Made by a program: the position numbers and the translations under genes
Assembly (NCBI GenBank): GCA_002633005.1
Contig: NMRA01000283.1
Location: 124,001 to 188,000, forward strand
Origin: Phoronis australis
Lineage: Eukaryota; Phoronida; Phoronidae
DNA: 64,000 nucleotides
Direction: 5' to 3'
Shown: in pieces, positions 12,736-24,910 of the stretch
Layout of the letters: each line of letters opens with the position of its first letter
Numbering within the stretch: the stretch's first letter is position 1
The notes under the pieces: model-generated
Databases searched by the model: none
What the model saw: the letters and a program-made list of their open reading frames with translations, nothing else
Told to the model about the DNA's origin: nothing

Positions 12736-13550
12736 CGCGAGAAAGGCACGTGTTGCCTGTACACTTATCTAGTCTACAGCAGGGCAGGCTAAAAAGAAAA
12801 CTTCATACATGGAATTTAAAATTGAACTTCACCATTTCATTATGAAACCCCATTGGTTCTTGCCGGTACCCAACTCACATTTAAACCTGTATCTCGCTGT
12901 TTAAAGGAACACAACCTGGGTCATTTTGAAGAAGATTGCCTCTTGAAATTATGAGTTACAAAATAAAACAGCAAAACGTAATGTATGCTTGTGATTGTAG
13001 TGTTATATCACGATTCCTTGTAAAGGGTGTCAGCCAAAAGTTAACTGAAATCGAGGTGGCGACGTCATCAGCAGTTTCGTTCGTGGACGCCATGAAATGT
13101 GTAGTGGTGATGAGTATGAAAGCTGGCGTGAAAAAAGTCAGGGATTGATTAGTCCTGTGTATATGTGGGAAGAAGAGACGAAGAATTGAAGCATATTGTA
13201 GGAGTAATTTCTCTTCAATATGCATTTGGAAGCAAAATCAAGCGCTCGACTAGTGCCACGCGAGGAGTTGGACATTTTCAATACAGAGTTCTTGTAGACA
13301 TCGCAGTGGGTTTCCGTTACCCTCCCGTCTTCCACCCCAGAAAAAGCCAGAGATTTATGCTTATTTTCGATTGATTTTAAGCTTAGTTTTCGAAAAGATT
13401 ACAACGTATCCAATCTTTCACTGGTAATCGAATATTCGAATCGAGACATACATGTATCTTCTGTAATCTTTAGCATATTATGCAAAAATCGCTTTCTTAA
13501 AAGGGCAAATGCGCTTTGAAATCCCGATAACCTGATAATTGCAACTGCTA

Positions 13551-14080
13551 ACCTGTGATGTTTTGGGGAGAACTATTGTCAGCACCTGTTTCAAACGCCG
13601 TAACACCATTCAAGAGCAATGGAAACCGTTACATGCTTGTAGCTCACTGTAATATATTCAAACAACAATACATTGCACACCGTAACACTCTTCAACGAGT
13701 CTTACATGAGTGTTACAGTGCGCTCCGGGATCAATTCGATGTTTACTCTTGTTGCCAAAGTTTTGGCTTATATTCAGCTTCGAGACAAGCGGCAATCTGT
13801 ATTTTGCGCCGAATTTACAAAGTGGCAGCCTCAGATAAAAGTACCGTTATCCCAGAACTCTTAGGTCTCGCGACTTCACACTTGTTATCGTTGCTCAAAG
13901 AAAAGGCCGTCTCATTGTGGGCTTGTTGAGGAGTGTCACATTGAATAATGTATTGTGGTAATATAATACAGTGAGCTGCAAGCATGTAACGGCTTGCATC
14001 TAATAGACTCTTGAATGGTGTTACGGCGTTTGGAACAGGTGTGTCAGAGCACTTGTTGTTTGACATCATGTCTGACTTCT
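13551..14080. repeat. Large foldback element (about 530 bp)
   Basis: Left arm about 13551-13700 and right arm about 13925-14080 are reverse complements over about 130-150 bp with moderate divergence. The shared blocks are 'aacgccgtaacaccattca' and 'ccgttacatgcttg.agctc'. The loop is about 225 bp and unrelated. ORFs predicted on both strands mirror each other because of the palindrome and are not genes. Confidence 0.8.
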
Positions 14081-15270
14081 AAATTTACGTGCAGGGCAAA
14101 ATGAACTCCTACACTCTGACACACCGCCACCTATACTGAAAAGTGGCCCTGTGAAAACATGGTGAACGACACACGGAAATCCGTGAGTGGGCCTCAATGC
14201 GCATGCTTGGTCGGAAGTTTACCGATCACATCGCCACCACCTGCACACGCCTTCTATGCACTGAACTTGGTTAGGCTTAAGCCACTGGATCGGAGTTTCC
14301 TTGATTTTGTTTACTTCCATTACTGCCTGTTTTAATAAATTACAACTATTCAAGTCAGAGCTGGTCGCCATACTACGCAACAGTAAACTAAGAGTTTCTC
14401 AAATTTCAACCAATGGGAATGACAGAATGTTACGACGTTGGTTTCATTACTTTAACCAATGAGAAGCCAACAGCATTCCCCAGTGCTACCTTTCGTAGCA
14501 CTGTGATAGAGTGTTGTGATTAAACTTGAAAACAAAAAAACACATTGACGACAAAAGATCGAGGTGTTTTTATATAAAAGCTCTGTAAAACTTGATGTCA
14601 GTGCTGCCTAAGATATATTTGTGCAATTCTGTTCAATTAGGCGCTTTTTGTTCACGCTTCATTGTCCCGGATGTCGATAAAAACGCCCGGATCAATTTCA
14701 TGAAAAGTGAAGTTCTTTTTTTTCAAGGCATGCAATCGTAACTAAAAAATTATCAAAATGACTGGGCAAGTTAGCGGCAATAACTTCTTCCATGATTAAT
14801 TTATTATCAACAGATATGATACGATTTACTGTGATTGTAATAGTAATATCAGGTTTGTCAAGTTACTTCAAGTAGACTTTGAAATATCGATAGCTTATCT
14901 TGTGATTTTTTATTCAATGTGCTAGTTTTGATTATTTTTTCTAATCTCCATTAAAAGGTACCAAACCGGTTTTGGCCTATTAACAGATATTAACAACGAC
15001 GTTCCCATGTAGTTCTCTCTATAACCCTCGATAACCCTTAAATGTTTGGAGCACAATTTGAAAATTCCTTACAAAGTCTGCTAAACGTGCAAGCGTAACC
15101 TACACGCTTTAATCAAATTACGCGACGACTGTAGGGAAACACCACACTTCAAGAACCACGATATCCGATTTGTGACAAAGAAACCATGAGTTTTTATTTG
15201 AAACCAATTTTAACCACTCACGTTGGACGCCAGAGTTACATCAGTTGACAACAGAGTGAGAGTAATTGGT
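14081..15270. other. Intergenic, nothing recognised
   Basis: No exon, RNA gene or repeat recognised. Confidence 0.4.
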
Positions 15271-15279
15271 TGCAATCAC

Positions 15280-16070
15280 CAAAACAGTATTTAGTATCCT
15301 ACAAAATCTGTTTTCTGCACATTGTGCAAAATCTTTTTTTTCTGAACCCATTAAACTGGAAACAGGATGTAGACAAGGTGACCTCCTCTTCATGTTTGTT
15401 TATTTTATGTGCTGAGGTACTGGGGTATGTGGTAAAAAGTGACAAATCAATTAAAGGCGTCATAATTAGAGATGTTGAATATGTCACCACTTGGCATGCA
15501 CATGATATTACTTTCGGACATGAAGTGTTTCTAGAGTTGAAGACGAAATGAAAAAGATGACATCTGTGAGTATAGAAAGACACGAATACGCAGTAGAGTT
15601 AAGGAACTTAGTTGGGTCCCTGAATGCAACAATACACATGGCTCTACGAGTGAAATGTAAAAACGAATGCGGTTCAGTTGGATCGGTAGGAAAAAATTCA
15701 AAGGCAGTCTTTCACCGAAAGAGATGGAAATTTGACTGAGGGTTACTATATTTAGATGCTGGAAAATAAAATTAATTTATAGCATTTATCTTCAGGACTT
15801 TTTCAAATCAAGATTGGGGAACTGGCCAAGAAGGTTGGCACTGCACTTATGGACTTCACTTCCTAGCTACGAAGGTCATTTACTAAATGAAAACGATTCA
15901 ATGTTCTTTACATTTATTTGGGAGAACAATGTTGAAAGAATTCAGTGGTAGAAATTGGCATATTCAAGATAAGGAGGTTAGGGGAGTACGGAAAGCTACT
16001 CCTTGAAAAATGCATTAAAACTATTCAGGATCAGGGTATTTGTAAACAAACCCTAAAGATTTGTAAACTC
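15280..16070 (+). pseudogene. L1/Tx1-like LINE reverse-transcriptase relic
   Basis: Frameshifted remains of a non-LTR retrotransposon RT. In order: LETGCRQGD (RT motif B, near 15355), then in another frame CLFILCAEVLGYVVKSDKSI and the degenerate catalytic box WHAHDIT where YADDTT is expected (about 15495-15515). Next comes a KTE..W..S-like segment (15655-15738), and then SRLGNWPRRLALHLW followed by FFTFIWENNVERIQW (15800-15950), typical of the post-RT region. The metal-binding Asp pair is destroyed and several stops interrupt the frames, so the copy is dead. Identification rests on motif order as recalled for this clade. Confidence 0.7.
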
Positions 16071-16338
16071 GAGACATGATCAGTAACTTCATTATTTGTG
16101 GAGATATTTTTAAGTCAATTGGAGTGATAGAAAATATTTTTCGGGACGAATGTCTGAATTTTTTTATCAAGATCTGTTAAAAAACGAAAACCTTGTACGA
16201 ATTTTGATGTGATGTCAACTAGTTTGTGGTTTAACGGTGAAATTGTTGGTATAATGAATGTTCGTGCCACCGACTCGTTATACATGTAATATGAGTACCT
16301 GTACATGACTCGAACAGGTAACTTTCCGGTAAATCTAA

Positions 16339-16914
16339 TGAGATCTGGAACGCGATAAATATACAAAATTGCAAAATTGAAAGCGATTCTCTGCCACTGA
16401 AACAAAATTCAACCTGTTCACCAAGTACTTTTAGGGTTTGTTCGTAAGGATTTTCAATTTCTGTTGATATCAAAACCGTTCTTTTAGTTTTAAATTACAG
16501 TAAACGATCTGTCAACTGCTCGACGCTTCGTCGAGTTTTCTCCCACAAAGCAAAGTCTCCTTGTTTGTTATGGCAAAATCAAAGACGTATTATGATGTAT
16601 ATGGGCAAAACATAGACGTAGAACATTTCTTTTTATAAATTATGGGAAATGTGACCTTTGACTTCAAGCGACTTTAAGGAACTGACTATGAGCGCGTGCG
16701 CGCATTTATCATAAGTGAGGGGAGGTCTGTGGTAAGCACAGACTTTTTCCTTCGCCATTATTTCAAAAATCGTGAACTTTGTGATTTTTTTCTGGAAATT
16801 TGCTCACAGGGGACAGTTAATTACTCTGTACGTACTATGTTGCGAGATAGTACTTTCGTAAGGAATTCTTTGAAAGATATTTTTGATGAGCTTTTGCGTT
16901 CTATACCCATTTAA
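16339..16914. repeat. Dispersed repeat, short copy
   Basis: Diverged copy of 11955-12735 in the same orientation, about 4.4 kb away, with a central deletion. Confidence 0.6.
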
Positions 16915-18769
16915 CGTTAAAAGCCGTCTCGTTTATTTTAAACGCTATGCCGTTAGAGGTCTTCCTGAGCTGTAATGATTTAAAAATCAAATGCGAGATA
17001 CAGTCTTTTTAATACGAGTTTCTGCTTGCAGCAGTGATTTAGTAGTTCGGACACTTTTCCGCATTAGACAAGTTGGGACCATGGTTCCGTTTGGTGTAGA
17101 GAAGTTTTTCGATGTTCATTCGTGTTGCAAGGGTCTTCATAATAAAACTGTAATTTTCCAACAGCTTAGGTAAAATTCACTGACAAGGGTTATCAGATAG
17201 ACAAAAAACAAGTGGGAAATTTATTGCTTGCCCTTCAAACATTCTGGGGATACTTTGCTGACTAGATGGTTTCGTTTTAGGATTTTACCTAGAATATTTA
17301 CAACTACACTGTTTCTAAATAAAAAATATTTGAATGTAATTCTTTTTTGTCATAGTGAAATAGAAACGTTTTTCGTTTTTTATGTCCGCACTATGACTAA
17401 ATAAATTTAAGACGACATCCATTCTTGGTTGCTGAACATAAAATCGTCATCTGGCTTTGAATAAAGAAACTACATGTACATTGCTTGAATCTCTCATTTG
17501 TAACCACAACAAAGCACTAAACTGGATTTTTACAATCAAAACGATTTATTTATCATTGCAGAACGGAAAGCCGGGAACCATATATTGTGCTCTTAATCAT
17601 TATTATTCAATATCAGGAATTCAAGATTAAAAAATCACCAAATATGCAGATAGTGTGAATAGTTTTTGATAACAGAAGTTACAGACATTTGTTCAGAATA
17701 AAAATGTATCATTCTCACTGTACGTGATTCTACCCTTATTGTGTCCTGTCTACGAAACAAGAGAGAAATAAGTTAATATATTTAAAAAAGAGCAGGTATC
17801 CGTTTTCAAGACATGCCAAACTTATTAAGGAGACAAATGTCATTCAGTTTAACAAAATGAGACAATGCAAGTTGAACAACACATTTTTCGTGTTTTCTTT
17901 CCAGGGAGTAGAAAATGCTTCTTACCGGCAATCCCGCCCAACACATCCCCAGACCCGCGGCCCTAAACTCCTCACAAGCGACGAAAATGCTCCCTACCCG
18001 GTGACCAAACTGCAGTCCGGGGGATCAAAACCTACAGCCCCAGGGATTAGATTCCTCACACGTCTGAAACATCAAAGCGTTTAGAGGTCATCCTCCTATC
18101 CGGTACCCATAATGACTATTTCCAAAAATCTGGGACCGTTAACTAACTCGACTGAGTACGCTTTTGGACGACGTTCCCTGAGTTCAATTTTGAGAAATGT
18201 AGAGTATCCCCGGGTTCACCTACCTGGTGAGTCATACTGGATCAGTCGAGGGGAGAAGCGAGGTCACTTAGGAGCGGTATAGTTACGCATGTGCAGACGG
18301 TCATTTAGAGTTTTAATCTCTAGTTGTAACGCGTAATCAGTGATAACCTGAATTTACCCGTAATTGCATGCATGAGCTCCGCGCCACATATCTGACGTCG
18401 ACTTGTGCTTTCAAGTAGATCACAGGCAGACAGTCATACAAAAATTTCCTTTTTGGCTGTTGTGAAACAAATCGAAAGGGCTTCGTTTTATGAACTCACC
18501 ATAAGTCACACTTAACGATATGGAAATTTTAGTCCAGATTCGTTTATTACTTTATTTATAACTTCAACATTCAGTTGAACAAACAACCATCAATTTCAAT
18601 TAATTTTTACAATTCCATTTATCCATATGCTTAAACAAAAATTTACTACAACACTTCAGTGGAGCTCTGTCTGAGATTTATCAGAAGCCTAACGATATCT
18701 TGATGTTATCGTGCGCCCTAAATCTATGATCCGCACGCTCTTCGCATACGTCATGTGACCCGCGCCGGG
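16915..18769. other. Intergenic upstream of FABP paralogue B
   Basis: No exon recognised. A GC-richer patch at 17900-18060 has no recognisable protein. The last few hundred bases are the promoter region of the next gene. Confidence 0.4.
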
Positions 18770-18775
18770 TATAAA
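18770..18775 (+). promoter_or_regulatory. TATA box of FABP paralogue B
   Basis: TATAAA within gggtataaagt, 78 bp before the start codon. A start site near 18800 would give a 5' UTR of about 50 nt. Confidence 0.65.
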
Positions 18776-18847
18776 GTAGCGACACTGCCTAGGATCGCTC
18801 TCTTAGTTCACGTACTACTCCAAGAACGAATCCATTCAATAAGCAAG

Positions 18848-18914
18848 ATGTCTTTCCAAGGAAAATGGGACATGACAGATGCCGGCAACATGGATGAATT
18901 CATGGTCAAGCTCG
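18848..18914 (+). CDS. FABP paralogue B, exon 1
   Basis: 67 bp, 22 codons plus one base; donor gtaaga. Contains G-K-W of the family signature. Confidence 0.95.
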
Positions 18915-21900
18915 GTAAGAATATTACATTAATGATAGTTAAAACCCATTGAAGCACGTTCCATACAAAGTTCGTTCATTTCCGTGTGAAGTTATCGCCT
19001 ACGTACACCACTAAAGTAACTTGCACATGTACATTACTGCGTCGCACGAAAAAAGACGAAATGCATATAATGCTCGGCGTTAAAGCTCTCGTAATGATAT
19101 TTTTGCGAAAAATTGCCGAAACTGTTTCACACTTCAACGATTCTTCTCTCGGTTATATCACGTGATCAAACGGTCTAAAAAGTTTCTGTCATTGAAAAAG
19201 TCTCCGTGAACTGACACCACAATGTGTGGAGATGACACGTGGGTACTGAACTTACTTGTTAAAAATAGAAGAGGTATTGGGCTGGTACACTTACATGTAT
19301 AAAGACATGAATGAGCACTTGGCATGATCCTTTTGGATCCGGCGCTGCATTTTGTCAGCACAGCTTTTGGACTTATTTCATTCTGTGACAATTTCAGCAA
19401 TAGTTTAAAACAACATGAAGACAATTTACATTTGAAACAGGCAATTGCTACGGTATAAACATGTATTTTCATTGGTTATGAGTCATTTCAGGTACGCTAG
19501 GAAATTACGTAACTAAGATATCTCGCGTACTGATAAGCAACAGATAAAATCCAAGGCCAGTTCGCATTAAAGCATCACAATAAATTTCAAGAGTTATTAG
19601 TTACGTTTGCCGAAAATTGATCATAACAAGAATACAAAACTATCTTATATTAGAACTAGTAATGGTCGCTTTGTTATCTTCAAAATTTGGCCCTGACATT
19701 CAGACTGTCTCACTTTCTCATGCCCGATGTTGCACTTTATATCGTTAAGTTAAAAAGTCGAAAGACCACTGACATACGAAATACCCTTTAAAGACAACAA
19801 CTGGGTCAGAGAACTACGTCCAAAGCGATAACTACTATAGTAACCACAGGGGCGGATCCAGGATTTTAGTTACGGAGTGCAGGACAGAGTATTACACAGG
19901 ATTTTGCCCGTCAGACATTCGCACCCCCAAACTGCCAAATGGAATCTGGGAGAGTTTTAGGAGGGCCATGTCCCCCGTGCCCCCCACCTCTAAATCCGTC
20001 AGTGAACCAGATGAAATAGGTTAATAATTCTTAAGCGAACTATGATGCTATGCAAGATCTTTGAGCCTTCACTTCACCCCATGTGGCAATACAACAGCAT
20101 TCAAATACCAACTGTGACACCCACCGGACAGCTTCACATGATTCTTGATCTTTGTTATGTTTCCGTGACAACCGACTTTGATGACCCACTTAGAACGGTT
20201 GGAAATTTGGGGAACATGGACGTCCCACCAATGAAAAAACATTTGTTTTTTGATTGTTGAATCTTTCGTCTGGTCATAGAAATAAGGTTCTAGTTAATAC
20301 TATATCAAATTGATATTATACATTTTGATTTTGAAATCTTAAGCTATAGCTTTCTTTTCCGCACCTTGCATATTCTGGTGACTTGCCAAAGTGTCGCATT
20401 GGCGATTCTGGGATGTTTTGCAGGGACACTTTCAAAGAAATATGCGTGTAAGCACCAAAAACTGCCAGTGGCGTAGTTGTAAAGGTAGAGGTGTAAGCCA
20501 CCTAAGATAAGTAGAAATATTCGACACTTGAATAGTTACTTTCTTCTATTTCGGCATAAAGTATTGAATCTTTGCAGGAGAAATATTTAAGTACAAAAAA
20601 CCGTTTTCCAAAACAATGTAATGACCGTGAATCTAATAATGACAGACACAGGCACACCTTTCGAGTATATTTTGTTCACTGCGCCAGTGTCTGTATTCAA
20701 ATTAAGGGTAATCAAAGACAGGTTCTGTTCTTGTAATCTGCAATATCATGAATGAAGTCTGCGAGGAGGCGCGAAATGGCACACTGCCATTTCGCGCGTT
20801 TTTTTTTTATCTCAAAGGCCGCTTGATAAGAGTCTGGGTTTTTGAATGTTACAGCACAGTTTATACAATCCACTAACGATATGGCAGTTTCTAAGCTATC
20901 AAAAGAAACCGGTATTTATCAGATACATACCATGATTTAATAGATAATCTACCAAAATAACCCGTTGCACAGAAAGCCTGAATTATTGCGCGTCCAACTC
21001 CATGCCGTTTTTCAGTGAAACCATAGAAATGAATGCCTTTTATGAATATCCACGGGATTTTCACGAATAAAACCTGGATACTGAAGTGCTGCTATTAGCC
21101 GAATTTAAAAGAAATCTTACACCAGTCAAGCTTGAATCTACGTCAGACGGAATCATCGCTTTTTCCCGGGCGTAACGGACTATACCAAAATATCGGAATT
21201 CTTGTGTAAGGGATTGCCTCTTGAATACTAATTACAAGCCCGTCACTTTCTCACAGGTGTCGCTCCAGAGGTAAGAGAGAGGATCAACAAAGCTAAACCA
21301 TCGCTTGACATTACCATCGACGGGGACAACGTCATGTACAAGACAATTTCGGGAGGCCATGAACGTAAGATCCCATTCAAATTCGGCGTAGAGTTCGAGA
21401 CGACCGCTATCGACGGAAAGCCAGTAAAGGTAACTAGCTGTAACTGATGTGATCGCTTGCTTTGCTCGTAATACATGCCGATTATCTCATGAAATTTTGC
21501 GTTTTTGGAAGATTCTCGCCTCTGTGGAATGTGCGCTTGTTTTATAACGTTCTCTGTTTTTAACGATCCATTCAGATGCCTCAAAACAACTGCGCTGCAT
21601 GCAATTTGATTTGGTTACAGCGAACGCTAGTTACAACGCAGGGGCGTAGCTTGTAACCATTCAAACATGCACTAACGTCGTAGAAAAAATGAAAAGACAA
21701 AACTGTTATTAATTTTAATTATAAGTTGATTTTTCAAAATATCATAATCAGTGACACCAATAGGTGAACCACTATGACCACGTGCTTTGTTTGTCTTAGA
21801 AAACAATGGCTACCTACTCCCTTGCAACAAACATTTTGACAGAAATGTCAGAGGGCTCGTTGCCATGCGGTTCTGGTGCATTGTAACGTTTCAATGCAAT

Positions 21901-22580
21901 CATAGTAAATTACTATTCTTTACAGGGACTGGTGGTTCGTGACAGCGATACCAAGTGGTCAGAGACACAACAGTCTGGGGATGGGGCTCCAAGAAAGGTG
22001 ATCAGAGAACTGGTTGGCGATGAAATGGTTATCGTAAGTAGACCCTCATGAATACCGATAGGGCGTTTTTTTTTCGAAGTAACATAAATTGTGCAAAATA
22101 TGGTGTTTTCCATTCACTATTCAGATCATCTGATAGGCACTTGACGATTCAATTGTAAATATGTCTATTAGGTTGCTTCAACAAATACTTAAAGTTGCTG
22201 AATCTGAGTTTGTTGACTAAGTTGAGCTAAAATTCAAACAAAATCATTTTTGCATCTTAAACATCAAAACAAATCATGCTCTATTGAATAGATCTCGGTC
22301 CACAAATCTCCAAAGTCGCGTGGTGAACTTGACAGTAATCAGAAAGAAATTAATCTGGGTCTCCAATTTTTTGACCCGGAGAATACAAGGACATGCCGCT
22401 TTCGGGATTTGTTTCGATGTACAGGACACAGAAATACGTTTAATTTGAATTTTAATCTAGAGTCCAGCAACGCTAAGAGAAACATGACCACATACGATGT
22501 ACTTTGTTGTAACCACTCTATAATTTCAGACCATTGAGGCCGCTGGAAATACATGCGTGGTGAAGTACAAACGCGCGTAG
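18848..22580 (+). CDS. Fatty-acid-binding protein paralogue B, complete four-exon gene
   Basis: Cytosolic FABP-family lipid carrier, 132 residues, the usual family length. Exons: 18848-18914, 21257-21429, 21926-22033, 22530-22580; introns are GT-AG in phases 1, 0, 0, the canonical family architecture. It begins MSFQGKWDMTDAGNMDEFM (family signature G-x-W near the N terminus). Exon 2 holds the helix-turn-helix lid region (VAPEVRERI..AKPSLDI) and FKFGVEFETT; exon 3 holds KVIRELVGDEM. Exon 4 ends NTCVVKYKRA. The position equivalent to the conserved Arg of the C-terminal Arg-x-Tyr pair is Val while Tyr is kept, so carboxylate binding may be altered. The start is the first ATG after the TATA box. 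It is a tandem, same-strand paralogue of the gene ending at 4921; their exon 3 sequences are clearly diverged. Confidence 0.95.
19847..20004 (-). mobile_element. TIR element with 5-bp TSD, copy 1 (158 bp)
   Basis: Inside intron 1 of FABP paralogue B. Ends CAGGGGCGGAT and ATCCGTCAGTG form an 11-bp imperfect terminal inverted repeat. The flanks carry the identical 5-bp AACCA (19842-19846 and 20005-20009). The internal 'ccaaatggaatctgggaga' block matches copies 2 and 3 in reverse orientation. Non-autonomous. Confidence 0.8.
20769..20797 (+). other. Perfect 13-bp stem, 3-nt loop, followed by T10
   Basis: gcgcgaaatggca and tgccatttcgcgc around 'cac', then a run of ten T. Lies in intron 1 of FABP paralogue B. 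It looks like a hairpin-plus-U-tract transcript end, but no RNA gene was recognised upstream. Confidence 0.4.
21257..21429 (+). CDS. FABP paralogue B, exon 2
   Basis: 173 bp; acceptor tcacag, donor gtaact. Encodes the helical lid and strands B-F. Confidence 0.95.
21926..22033 (+). CDS. FABP paralogue B, exon 3
   Basis: 108 bp; acceptor tttacag, donor gtaagt. Contains IRELVGDEM with the internal ligand-binding Arg. Confidence 0.95.
22530..22580 (+). CDS. FABP paralogue B, exon 4
   Basis: 51 bp including TAG. Encodes TIEAAGNTCVVKYKRA; Arg of the Arg-x-Tyr pair is replaced. Confidence 0.95.
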   Translation, partial: TIEAAGNTCVVKYKRA

Positions 22581-22694
22581 ATGACTGGATCTTTTCAATG
22601 TCACGTAATTGTCATCGCCGCAGGACCCAATTGATGATACCGGCCAACAGACAAAGATTGCTTAGGAAATTAATGGTCTTTTTCACCAAATTTT

Positions 22695-22838
22695 AATAAA
22701 AGAGAAAAACAACTTCAGCAATTGTTCTAAAGTCAAAAATGTCGACCATCAAAAGGTGAAATGGCGAAAATAAAACACACAACGGATGTACCTTTACATA
22801 AACAGAACGTTCTTTTCGAATGCGAATGTTGAAATAAA
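22695..22838 (+). terminator. Poly(A) signals of FABP paralogue B
   Basis: Three AATAAA hexamers at 22695, 22769 and 22833, 115-255 bp after the stop; alternative 3' ends are possible. Confidence 0.6.
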
Positions 22839-24744
22839 ACGTTGAAAACATTGGCATTCATTTCATTTGCTCATTGCATGTCACTGACGTCACAGGTTCT
22901 GGATAAAAATGACTTCTATCCAATGACGCTATACTTCCACTGACTCTCGTTTACAACGCGAAACAAGTGATTTTTAGCCATTAAATTAAGGAACCCATGG
23001 GGATTTTATTCGGCACCAGCCCAACGAGGCAAAGGGGTAATACATGCACTAGATTAGAACTATTCGTTCAAGTTAATTTACCATTGCCATCTCGGTTGAC
23101 TTAGGTACCTGACGTGATGCAGGACACCTCGAGCATAATATTCCACAGCAGGACTGATTCTATAACAGGACTCACGTAACAAACGCCGATTGGAAATGAA
23201 TGATTAAAACGGGGAACACGAAACTTTAGAACAGTTGACTCAGTGGGACAAAACCAGGATATCCCCAGCGTGACAGTGCATGGGCATCGGTTCGCTTTTT
23301 GCAAGAAATGGACAAAAAGTGGACTTAGCTGCACTAAAAACTGGAATAAAGGTTGAGATCTTGGCCAAATACTTCTAATATAAAAATACCTTTAAAAGAA
23401 TAGGCGAAGAACTCGCACCGTTTAGTCGTCTTGAGTTCGAAGTTTGTGAATGGACACGACCGCTGCACACAGAGCACTCTTAAGCGACGGCGAACGGGTG
23501 CGTGCAAAATGTCGAGGCTGCGCATTCTCTTGACTCAAATTTGGGAAAATTATTTAACAGTTACATCGTTTCTTCTTTTTCTGTTACCGCCAAATATTGA
23601 GTGCGCAACGTAGTAAGCGTTAGCTGTAAACGCAGGCGGCTGACGATAACCCGCCCAAATAGTTTTTGGCTTCGAGAAAAAAGCGCGTTCGCTGGATTGA
23701 GTTCGACGGACTGAAGCCCCGACTCGGCAAGACAATGAAAAAAGAACACGCCAGTGTTTTGCCGCCACAGGTGCTTTTCCGTTGCGGGAACGAAATGGAA
23801 GGGGGTATCGGGTGGGGGCGACTGTTCGCGCAGCCGATTTTGAGTTAATTTTGTCCGACGGGCTCGAAACTAGCATCTGGGCCTCGTTTTAGCGTTCATA
23901 GACTGATGTCCACTTGACAACGGCAACACAATTATAATGTCACTGTCCGCATATACGCCACTGGTGTTAGTTCGGTGTAAATGCGCAGCACTGGTATTAC
24001 ACCTATCAAGCTAGTCAAGACATGTGACTCTTCATTTAAGGAGGGCCATAGAGTCAGGAACTTGACCGTATTTTCGGCATGCCGGAAGTCGAAGCCAGAA
24101 GGAGGCTACCACTTTCTTTACAAGTGTAACTAACTCTTGGGTGTTTAGCTCTTATAACAATGCCGTTTTTTTCTAATGGTCATAGTAAGAGCAGCGTTGT
24201 TGTTAAGTCCAAAGTTAGTTTCACTTTTCAGACCGACTTCAGTAGTCCACAGGCAATCTCATCAGCCGCTCGCCGTTATATTATGATAATAGTTAAGTAC
24301 AGTATAAAAGACTCATCCAATATGGCCGACGAGCAGGCGAGTTGTTAACGACAAAAACTAATGAGACAGTTAAATTTTATACACTTCAATTCAATAATTA
24401 TAGTTATCGATGCTTAATTTAATGTTCGTTTAGTAAAGACACAATAAATCATGGGACCATTTGATGCATGCAATGGCCACAAATCCACAGTTCACTAAAC
24501 GATAAAACCGGCATCCGCCAACTTTGCTCCAACTGAATGCGCATGCTGATAATAGAATCGCACTAAGTGTAAAAACAACATGCGTGACACCGTTAATTGT
24601 TACCGTTGATTGGTTGAAAGTTTTGAGCCGTTTATTTGACAGAGGCGCGAACTGGAGAGGGGAAGGCTATGAGAATGGTGTGAAACACTATTAAATCTTT
24701 TGTGAAATTATTTGTTATCGATGATTTTTTAGCATGATACGTGA
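22839..24744. other. Intergenic, nothing recognised
   Basis: Overlapping ORFs around 23430-23880 lie in a GC-richer patch on both strands; none has a recognisable motif or splice context. Confidence 0.4.
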
Positions 24745-24910
24745 AATTTATTTATTTATTTAATTATTTAAACTTTTTTAAAAGGCTGGGTGACCACTTC
24801 AGTGAATACGCTGATTTTCAAGTGGGCCCAGTCGGAAAATTTTACATGATGTAAAATACGTACAATTAGATTGAAATGATTAATAAATGAAAGAGGGACT
24901 GGCCCACTTG
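24745..24910 (-). mobile_element. CR1-like LINE 3' end fragment
   Basis: On the minus strand this reads a short 3' UTR ending in a (TAAA)n tail (24745-24762). It includes the inverted pair caagtgggcccagtc / gactggcccacttg. Tail type and layout resemble 5'-truncated CR1-group elements. No coding part remains. Confidence 0.45.

Noticed and set aside
13555-14069. ORFs on both strands (124 and 84 codons) with similar protein sequence
   Set aside because: They are the two arms of one inverted repeat read on opposite strands, with no motif; not genes.
23430-23880. Overlapping ORFs on both strands as an exon
   Set aside because: No recognisable motif, no consistent splice sites, frames mirror each other in a GC-richer patch.
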